From: Wenzhouxiangella sp.
GTDB lineage: Bacteria; Pseudomonadota; Gammaproteobacteria; Xanthomonadales; Wenzhouxiangellaceae
NCBI GenBank assembly: GCA_007116585.1
Contig: SKIE01000298.1
Location: forward strand, 1-13,601
Length of the DNA: 13,601 nucleotides
Direction of reading: 5' to 3'
Positions 8,376 to 13,601 of the stretch are shown here, one piece after another; the stretch's first letter is position 1, and every line of letters starts with the position of its first letter. A program made the position numbers and the translations under genes. Below the pieces are notes generated by a model. The model was not told the origin of the DNA. It saw only the letters and a program-made list of their open reading frames with translations, and did not search any database.

Positions 8376-10340
8376 ATGAGCATTGAAACCATTCTGCTGC
8401 TGATTCCGCTGCTGCCGCTGGCCGGCTGCCTGATCGCCGGCCTGCTGGGTGGCGTGATCGGTCGCGCGGGCGCTCACTGGGTCACCATCCTGGCCGTGGC
8501 CGCATCGTTCGGCCTGTCTGCCTATGTTGCCTGGGAGGTCTTTTTCAATGATCTGCCGGTGCTGAACTACTCGGTCTATACCTGGGCCGTGACCGACGGC
8601 TTCCGGTTCGAGATCGGGTTCCTGGTCGATAGCCTGACCGCACTCATGATGGTCGTGGTGACCTTCGTGTCGCTGATGGTGCACATCTACACCGTCGGCT
8701 ACATGCACGACGACCCGGGCTATCAGCGTTTCTTCGCCTACATCAACCTGTTCACTTTCGCCATGCTGATGCTGGTGATGGCGAACAACTTCCTGCAGCT
8801 GTTTTTCGGCTGGGAGGCGGTCGGTGTGGTGTCGTATCTGCTGATCGGCTTCTGGTACAAGAAAGACTCGGCGGTGCGCGCCAACCTGAAAGCCTTTCTG
8901 GTCAACCGCGCCGGCGACTTCGGACTGCTGCTGGGCGTGGCCGCCGTGCTGATGTATGCGGGGTCGCTGGATTATGCAGCAGTCTTTGCCGCCGTGCCTG
9001 CCATGGAGGGTCAGACGATCAGCGTCCTCGGCGGCACGGAATGGTCGGTGCTGACGTTTATCTGCATCTGCCTCTTCATTGGCGCCATGGGGAAATCGGC
9101 GCAGGTGCCTTTGCACGTATGGCTGCCCGACTCCATGGAAGGCCCGACGCCGATCTCGGCCCTTATTCACGCCGCCACCATGGTGACGGCGGGCATTTTC
9201 ATGGTCGCGCGTCTGTCCCCGATGTTCGAAGCGTCCGTGCCGGCGCTGAGCTTTATTCTCATCATCGGCGCCTTTACGGCCCTGTTCATGGGGCTGATTG
9301 GCATCGTCCAGACCGACATCAAGCGCGTCGTGGCCTACTCGACCCTGTCGCAGCTCGGCTACATGACGGTAGCGCTGGGGGTGTCGGCCTATTCAGTCGC
9401 CATCTTCCATCTGATGACCCATGCGTTTTTCAAGGCGCTGCTGTTCCTCGCCGCCGGCTCGGTCATCATGGCCTTGCACCACAAACAGGACCTGCGCGAC
9501 ATGGGCGGGCTGTGGCGCTACATGCCGATTACCGCGGCAACCGCCTGGCTGGGATCGCTTGCGCTGATCGGATTCCCGTTTTTCTCGGGCTTCTATTCAA
9601 AGGATCTGATTATCGAGGCCGTAAAACTCGCCGACCGTCCGGGCGTTGCTTTCGCCACGTTTGCCGTCTACGCCGGCGTGGTGATTACCGCCCTGTACTC
9701 ATTTCGCTTGCTTTACCTGGCCTTTCACGGGCCGACCCGCATGGATGAAGAGACCCGGTCGCACGCGCACGAATCACCCTGGGTGGTGACGGTGCCGCTG
9801 ATCCTGCTCGCTATTCCCTCCGTCCTGATCGGCTATTTCACGGTAGTGCCGCTGCTGTTCGGCGGTGCGTTGAGTGATGCCATCTTTATCCGCGAAGCGC
9901 ACGATGTGGTCGCACAGCTGGCCTACAAGTTTGAAGACGGTCCGTTCGCCTTCGGCTTGCACGGGTTCATGACGCCCGTGTTCTGGTTGGCCATGCTCGG
10001 CGTGGCGATGGCTACTTATGTCTATCTGTTCAACCCCAAGCTGGCCGAGACGGCCAAGCAGCGGTTGTATCCGCTCTGGAAGGTGCTGGACAACAAATAT
10101 GGCTTTGATGATTTGTACATGAAAGGCATTACCGGTGGTTCCCTGAAACTGGCCTCCGGGCTTTCCAGCCGCGGCGACCGCATGATTATCGACGGCTGGA
10201 TTGTCAATGGCTCGGCGCGGTTTGTCGGCCATATGTCTGCGGTGATGCGAACGCTCCAGTCGGGCTTTCTGTTTCACTACGCGTTTGCCATGATCATCGG
10301 CCTGGTGGCGATCGTGTCGGCTTTCGTGCTGCTGCGCTAG
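8376..10340 (+). CDS. nuoL: NADH-quinone oxidoreductase subunit L (ND5-like antiporter subunit)
   Basis: NuoL (ND5) is the distal antiporter-like subunit of the membrane arm, related to MrpA. At 654 residues it has about 16 transmembrane helices plus the long lateral amphipathic helix. Proton-channel residues are in place: Glu147 (F-F-G-W-E-A-V-G), Asp181 (N-R-A-G-D-F-G), Lys240 (G-A-M-G-K-S-A-Q-V-P-L-H-V-W-L-P-D), His265, Lys353 (H-A-F-F-K-A-L-L-F) and Lys409 (F-Y-S-K-D). They correspond to E. coli Glu144, Asp178, Lys229, His254, Lys342 and Lys399. After hydrophobic segment 533-552, residues about 555-625 form the lateral-helix region with Y-G-F-D-D-L-Y, followed by the final anchoring helix at about 631-653. 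AAGGGG at 8364-8369, within the nuoK end, is six bases from the ATG. A 15-base gap leads to nuoM. Confidence 0.98.
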   Translation: MSIETILLLIPLLPLAGCLIAGLLGGVIGRAGAHWVTILAVAASFGLSAYVAWEVFFNDLPVLNYSVYTWAVTDGFRFEIGFLVDSLTALMMVVVTFVSLMVHIYTVGYMHDDPGYQRFFAYINLFTFAMLMLVMANNFLQLFFGWEAVGVVSYLLIGFWYKKDSAVRANLKAFLVNRAGDFGLLLGVAAVLMYAGSLDYAAVFAAVPAMEGQTISVLGGTEWSVLTFICICLFIGAMGKSAQVPLHVWLPDSMEGPTPISALIHAATMVTAGIFMVARLSPMFEASVPALSFILIIGAFTALFMGLIGIVQTDIKRVVAYSTLSQLGYMTVALGVSAYSVAIFHLMTHAFFKALLFLAAGSVIMALHHKQDLRDMGGLWRYMPITAATAWLGSLALIGFPFFSGFYSKDLIIEAVKLADRPGVAFATFAVYAGVVITALYSFRLLYLAFHGPTRMDEETRSHAHESPWVVTVPLILLAIPSVLIGYFTVVPLLFGGALSDAIFIREAHDVVAQLAYKFEDGPFAFGLHGFMTPVFWLAMLGVAMATYVYLFNPKLAETAKQRLYPLWKVLDNKYGFDDLYMKGITGGSLKLASGLSSRGDRMIIDGWIVNGSARFVGHMSAVMRTLQSGFLFHYAFAMIIGLVAIVSAFVLLR

Positions 10341-10355
10341 GTCGGGGGAAGCGAT

Positions 10356-11867
10356 ATGTCTGAATGGCCCCTGCTGAGCCTGCTGATCTGGCTGCCCATT
10401 GTTGGTGCGGTTTCGGTCGTCGGGATTGCCTCGAGCCTGCCCAACCTGGTCCGTCCGCTGTCGCTTATTCTTGCGCTGGCGTCTTTCGTGCTGGCGATCG
10501 CGCTGTACGCCGCTTTCGATGCCAGTTCGGCGGCGATGCAGTTCGAGGAGCGTGTGGTCTGGATCGCTGCGTTCGATATCTACTATCACGTCGGTGTCGA
10601 TGGCCTCTCCCTGCCGCTGATCCTTCTGACCACGCCGATTTCGGTGCTGATCGTTGTGGCCAGCTGGTGCATCAAGGACCGGCCACATTTATACATGGCC
10701 AGTTTCCTGCTGCTGCAGGGGCTAATGGTCGGGGTGTTCTCCTCGCTGGATGCCCTGCTGTTCTATGTCTTCTTCGAGGCGATGCTGGTACCGATGTTTC
10801 TGATCATCGGCATCTGGGGCGGGCCGAACCGGATCTACGCCACGCTCAAACTTTTCCTGTTCACGTTTTTCGGTTCGGTCTTCATGCTGGTCGCCCTGCT
10901 GTGGCTGTATCTGCAGTCGGGCAGTTTCCAGGTCCTCGACCTGCACCAGCTGCCCATCGCCCTCGACGCGCAGATCCTGGTGTTCCTTGCTTTCCTGATT
11001 GCGTTTGCGGTCAAGGTGCCGATGTGGCCGGTGCATACCTGGCTGCCCGATGCCCACGTCGAGGCCCCGACCGGTGGTTCCGTTGTGCTGGCAGCCATCA
11101 TGCTCAAGATTGGCGGGTATGGATTGATTCGCTTCGCGCTGCCAATTGCGCCTGATGCGGCCGCCGCGCTTGACTGGCTGGTGATCGGTATCTCGCTGGT
11201 GGCCATTGCCTATATCGGCTTTGTTGCGCTGGCCCAGAGCGACATGAAAAAGCTGATTGCCTACAGCTCGATTGCCCACATGGGCTTTGTCACGCTCGGC
11301 TTGTTTCTGGCCTTCGCCATCGTCCAGAACACCGGTGGTGCAACGGGGGCCGGCCTGGGCATTACCGGCGCCATGGTTCAAATGATTTCGCATGCCTTTG
11401 TGTCCGGGGCAATGTTCATCATCGTGGGCATGCTGTATGACCGCGTGCACAGCCGCGAGATGGCGAGTTATGGTGGTGTGGCCAACACCATGCCGTGGCT
11501 GGCCATGTTTGCCGTCCTGTTCTTCATGGCCAATTCCGGTCTGCCGGGCACCTCCGGCTTCGTCGGCGAATTCATGGTGATTCTGGCTGCGTTCCAGGCC
11601 AACTTCTGGTTTGCTTTTGTTGCAGCCACCAGCCTGTTGCTGGGCGCGGCCTACAGCCTGTGGCTGGTGCGTCGAGTGTTTTACGGTGAGGTTGCAAACC
11701 ATGCCGTGGCCGGGCTGAAAGACCTGACCCCGCGTGAATGGTTTCTGATGACGACGCTGGCGGTTTTCGTACTCGGAATCGGCATCTGGCCGTTTCCGCT
11801 GATCGAAATCATGGAGGCTTCCGTGCTCAATCTGGTCGAGCACATCACGGTTTCCAAACTGCCCTGA
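10356..11867 (+). CDS. nuoM: NADH-quinone oxidoreductase subunit M (ND4-like antiporter subunit)
   Basis: NuoM (ND4) is the middle antiporter-like subunit of the membrane arm, homologous to MrpD, with about 14 transmembrane helices. It has 503 residues. Key channel residues are Glu141 (Y-V-F-F-E-A-M-L), Lys220 (A-F-A-V-K-V-P-M-W-P-V-H-T-W-L-P-D), Lys251 (I-M-L-K-I-G-G-Y-G) and Glu405 (F-V-G-E-F). These match E. coli Glu144, Lys234, Lys265 and Glu407. In NuoM a glutamate replaces the lysine found in the last channel of NuoL and NuoN, and that distinction is kept here. The start is supported by GGGGGA at 10344-10349, six bases upstream. The TGA stop is 15 bases before nuoN. Confidence 0.98.
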   Translation: MSEWPLLSLLIWLPIVGAVSVVGIASSLPNLVRPLSLILALASFVLAIALYAAFDASSAAMQFEERVVWIAAFDIYYHVGVDGLSLPLILLTTPISVLIVVASWCIKDRPHLYMASFLLLQGLMVGVFSSLDALLFYVFFEAMLVPMFLIIGIWGGPNRIYATLKLFLFTFFGSVFMLVALLWLYLQSGSFQVLDLHQLPIALDAQILVFLAFLIAFAVKVPMWPVHTWLPDAHVEAPTGGSVVLAAIMLKIGGYGLIRFALPIAPDAAAALDWLVIGISLVAIAYIGFVALAQSDMKKLIAYSSIAHMGFVTLGLFLAFAIVQNTGGATGAGLGITGAMVQMISHAFVSGAMFIIVGMLYDRVHSREMASYGGVANTMPWLAMFAVLFFMANSGLPGTSGFVGEFMVILAAFQANFWFAFVAATSLLLGAAYSLWLVRRVFYGEVANHAVAGLKDLTPREWFLMTTLAVFVLGIGIWPFPLIEIMEASVLNLVEHITVSKLP

Positions 11868-11882
11868 GATCTGGACTGAATC

Positions 11883-13319
11883 ATGACGTTAGCCGAGCTC
11901 CAACTTGCCTTGCCCGAGATTTTCCTGCTCTCGGCTGCTTGCGCCATTCTGCTGGCCGACCTGTTCATTCCGGACGAGCGTCGCGGACTGACCCACATGC
12001 TCGCGGTGGCCGCGCTGGTGTTTACCGCCATACTGACCCTACGTCTGATGATGCCGCCGGGCGATGTGGTTTACGCGTTCAGCGAGACTTTCATCCGCGA
12101 CCGCTTCGGCGATGTCCTCAAGGTCTTCAGTTATCTGATTCTGGCCGGGGTATTTGTTTATGCCAAGCACTACCTGCGCCGGTTTGGACTGTTCAAGGGC
12201 GAGTTCTACAGCCTGAGCCTGTTTGCGCTGCTCGGGGTGATGGTGTTGATCTCATCGGCCAATTTCATCACGCTCTACCTGGGGCTTGAGCTTTTGGCCT
12301 TGTCGACCTATGCCCTGGTGGCGCTGGATCGGGACTCGCGGTTCGGGTCCGAGGCCGCGATGAAGTATTTCATTTTGGGGTCGCTCGCTTCTGGCCTGCT
12401 GCTGTACGGTATGAGCCTGCTGTATGGAGCGACCGGCAGTCTGCAGCTGGCCGAAATCAACGCCGCGCTGCAGGGCGGCGCCGGTGATTCCATGCTGCTG
12501 ACCTTCGGTCTGGTGTTCATTGTGATTGGCGTGGCTTTCAAGCTGGGAGCGGTGCCGTTTCATATGTGGGTGCCCGATGTATACCACGGCGCACCGCTGC
12601 CGATTGCGCTGTTCATTTCATCGGTGCCCAAGCTGGCCGGTCTGGCGCTGGCGATCAGGCTGTTGGACAACGGCCTGGGCGGTTTGCATGCCGACTGGCA
12701 GGGCATGCTGGCGGTGCTGGCCGCGTTGTCCCTGGTGCTGGGTAACTTTGTTGCCGTTGCCCAGACCAACATCAAGCGCATGCTGGCCTACTCAACCATT
12801 TCCCATATGGGGTTCATGCTGCTGGGCATTCTGGCCGGAACGCCGGAGGGCTATGCTGCCGCCATGTTCTACGCGATCGCCTACGCCATCATGTCGGCCG
12901 GCGCGTTTGCCGTTCTGATTCTGGTCTCGTCCGAAGGGCGCGAGGCCGATCAACTTGAGGACTTCAAGGGCCTGGCCAAGCGCAACCCCTGGCATGCCTT
13001 CCTGATGCTGATGATTCTGTTCTCGCTGGCAGGCATTCCCGTGTTCCTCGGGTTCTTCGCCAAGTGGCAGGTGATTGCGGCTGCCATCGGGGCAGGCTTT
13101 ACCTGGCTGGCGGTGCTGGCCGTGCTGACCGCGGTGGTCGGCGCGTTCTACTACCTGCGGGTGGTCAAACTGATGTACTTCGATGAGCCCGAAAACGAGC
13201 AGCCAATCGCCGCACCCGTGGATTTCCGCGCGGTGTTGACGGTCAACGGCATGTCATTGCTGCTGCTGGGGCTTTTCTCCGGCGGGTTGATCAGCTTGTG
13301 TATCAGCGCTTTTGTCTGA
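11883..13319 (+). CDS. nuoN: NADH-quinone oxidoreductase subunit N (ND2-like antiporter subunit)
   Basis: NuoN (ND2) is the antiporter-like subunit closest to the quinone end of the membrane arm and normally the last gene of the operon. The protein has 478 residues and about 14 transmembrane helices. Glu136 (L-Y-L-G-L-E-L-L-A-L), Lys220 (V-A-F-K-L-G-A-V-P-F-H-M-W-V-P-D), Lys250 (S-V-P-K) and Lys394 (F-F-A-K-W) match E. coli Glu133, Lys217, Lys247 and Lys395. The M-L-A-Y-S-T-I-S-H-M-G-F motif at about 300-311 is shared with NuoL and NuoM. The ribosome-binding site is weak: a GGA at 11873-11875 lies seven bases before the ATG. No further + strand gene follows, which is consistent with the operon ending here. 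Confidence 0.98.
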   Translation: MTLAELQLALPEIFLLSAACAILLADLFIPDERRGLTHMLAVAALVFTAILTLRLMMPPGDVVYAFSETFIRDRFGDVLKVFSYLILAGVFVYAKHYLRRFGLFKGEFYSLSLFALLGVMVLISSANFITLYLGLELLALSTYALVALDRDSRFGSEAAMKYFILGSLASGLLLYGMSLLYGATGSLQLAEINAALQGGAGDSMLLTFGLVFIVIGVAFKLGAVPFHMWVPDVYHGAPLPIALFISSVPKLAGLALAIRLLDNGLGGLHADWQGMLAVLAALSLVLGNFVAVAQTNIKRMLAYSTISHMGFMLLGILAGTPEGYAAAMFYAIAYAIMSAGAFAVLILVSSEGREADQLEDFKGLAKRNPWHAFLMLMILFSLAGIPVFLGFFAKWQVIAAAIGAGFTWLAVLAVLTAVVGAFYYLRVVKLMYFDEPENEQPIAAPVDFRAVLTVNGMSLLLLGLFSGGLISLCISAFV

Positions 13320-13327
13320 TGGCCGCC

Positions 13328-13342
13328 GGCCTGATCAAGGCC
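13328..13342. terminator. Short hairpin between convergent nuoN and DUF456 gene, possible weak terminator
   Basis: GGCCT, a five-base loop GATCA, then AGGCC form a perfect five-pair GC-rich stem in the 30-base gap between the two stops. Neither strand has a T-run directly after it, so it does not meet the intrinsic-terminator pattern. It may only mark the meeting point of the transcripts or stabilise their 3' ends. Confidence 0.35.
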
Positions 13343-13349
13343 ATCGCGC

Positions 13350-13601
13350 TCAAAACAGCCAGGCGAGCACAAACCAGACCAGCATGATGATGCCGATGAG
13401 CAGTTTGCTCGCGGTGCCGATAATCACGCCGACCGAGGCACCAACCCCGGCTCGCATGGAATCATCCAGGTTGGCTTTGCCCATCAGGTGACCGGCCACC
13501 GCGCCCAGGAATGGGCCGAACAGGATGCCGGCCAGACCGAAAAACAGGCCGACCAGCAAGCCGAGGGCTGCGCCAAGAATCGCCAGCCGCCCGGCACCAA
13601 A
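13350..13601 (-). CDS. DUF456 family membrane protein, 5'-truncated at window edge
   Basis: This is the C-terminal 83 residues of a small glycine-rich membrane protein, which I assign to the DUF456 family of unknown function. The frame is open to the last base of the window, so the start lies beyond it. The visible part begins F-G-A-G-R-L-A-I-L-G-A-A-L-G and continues with a hydrophobic segment and G-P-F-L-G-A-V-A-G-H-L-M-G at about 29-41. A short polar linker K-A-N-L-D-D-S-M-R-A-G follows, then glycine-spaced G-V-G-A-S-V-G-V-I-I-G. It ends with a hydrophobic helix, I-I-M-L-V-W-F-V-L-A-W-L-F. This G-P-F-L-G-A plus A-x-R-A-G-x-G-A pattern is characteristic of the family; a glycine-zipper-like packing is inferred. 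It converges on nuoN with a 30-base gap and is unlikely to be functionally tied to complex I. A TTG at 13559 is internal, not the start. Confidence 0.8.
   Translation of the reverse strand, partial: FGAGRLAILGAALGLLVGLFFGLAGILFGPFLGAVAGHLMGKANLDDSMRAGVGASVGVIIGTASKLLIGIIMLVWFVLAWLF

Noticed and set aside
10722..11843. A 373-residue minus-strand open frame antisense to nuoM, and similar long ones antisense to nuoL, nuoJ and nuoH
   Set aside because: These translations are extremely rich in His, Gln, Arg, Asp and Gly, the expected mirror image of Leu/Val/Ala-rich membrane-protein codons. None shows a family motif.
8376..13319. Sequence similarity among nuoL, nuoM and nuoN as a possible recent duplication
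   Set aside because: The three antiporter-like subunits are ancient paralogues of the MrpA/D family. The shared motifs are the known family motifs, and the distinguishing residues (Glu405 in NuoM, Lys in NuoL and NuoN) are kept.
13350..13559. TTG at 13559 as the start of a complete 69-residue minus-strand gene
   Set aside because: The frame continues to the window end with glycine-rich residues fitting the DUF456 family, so the gene is truncated by the window.
1..13601. A novel defence system, CRISPR array, insertion sequence or integrated element
   Set aside because: The window is filled by an intact housekeeping operon plus one DUF456 gene. I found no repeat arrays, transposase-like frames, tRNA genes or attachment-site duplications.

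Overview
The window is the 3' three-quarters or more of a nuo operon, which encodes the proton-pumping NADH:quinone oxidoreductase (respiratory complex I, NDH-1). It starts inside nuoC and runs through nuoD, E, F, G, H, I, J, K, L, M and N on the + strand. After a 30-base gap comes the 3' part of a convergent minus-strand gene for a DUF456-type membrane protein. Gene content is dense and I see no stretch above 300 bases without a gene. No RNA genes, mobile elements, repeat arrays or CRISPR were found.

The DNA is GC-rich. Gene order is the classical A-to-N order of proteobacteria, with nuoC and nuoD separate (not fused as in Escherichia coli) and no accessory genes inserted. NuoG lacks the cysteines for the extra N7 cluster found in E. 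coli and Thermus. Together with the protein sequences, this suggests a gammaproteobacterium outside the enterics, perhaps in or near the Xanthomonadales/Wenzhouxiangella/Chromatiales neighbourhood. That placement is inference from memory and not a search result.

Layout: 1-447 nuoC (5' end outside the window); 444-5888 nuoD, E, F and G, which with nuoC supply the peripheral arm (quinone pocket, NADH/FMN site and most Fe-S clusters); 5885-6904 nuoH, the membrane subunit joining the arms; 6910-7398 nuoI, carrying clusters N6a and N6b in the connecting fragment; 7429-8372 nuoJ and nuoK; 8376-13319 nuoL, M and N, the three antiporter-like proton-channel subunits; 13350-13601 (minus) the DUF456 gene. 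Electrons pass from NADH through FMN (NuoF) and clusters in NuoE, F, G, I and B to quinone at the NuoB/D/H interface, and this drives proton transfer through NuoH, A/J/K, N, M and L. NuoA and NuoB must lie upstream of the window.

Junctions from nuoC to nuoI are overlapping or nearly so (ATGA and TGATG types), whereas genes from nuoJ onward are separated by 2 to 30 bases. No promoter is visible inside the operon, so its promoter presumably lies upstream of nuoA. All clusters and catalytic residues I checked are intact, so the complex looks functional. I did not find a previously undescribed system. The observations worth a second look concern start sites, the nuoI/nuoJ gap and the shared 3' end with DUF456.
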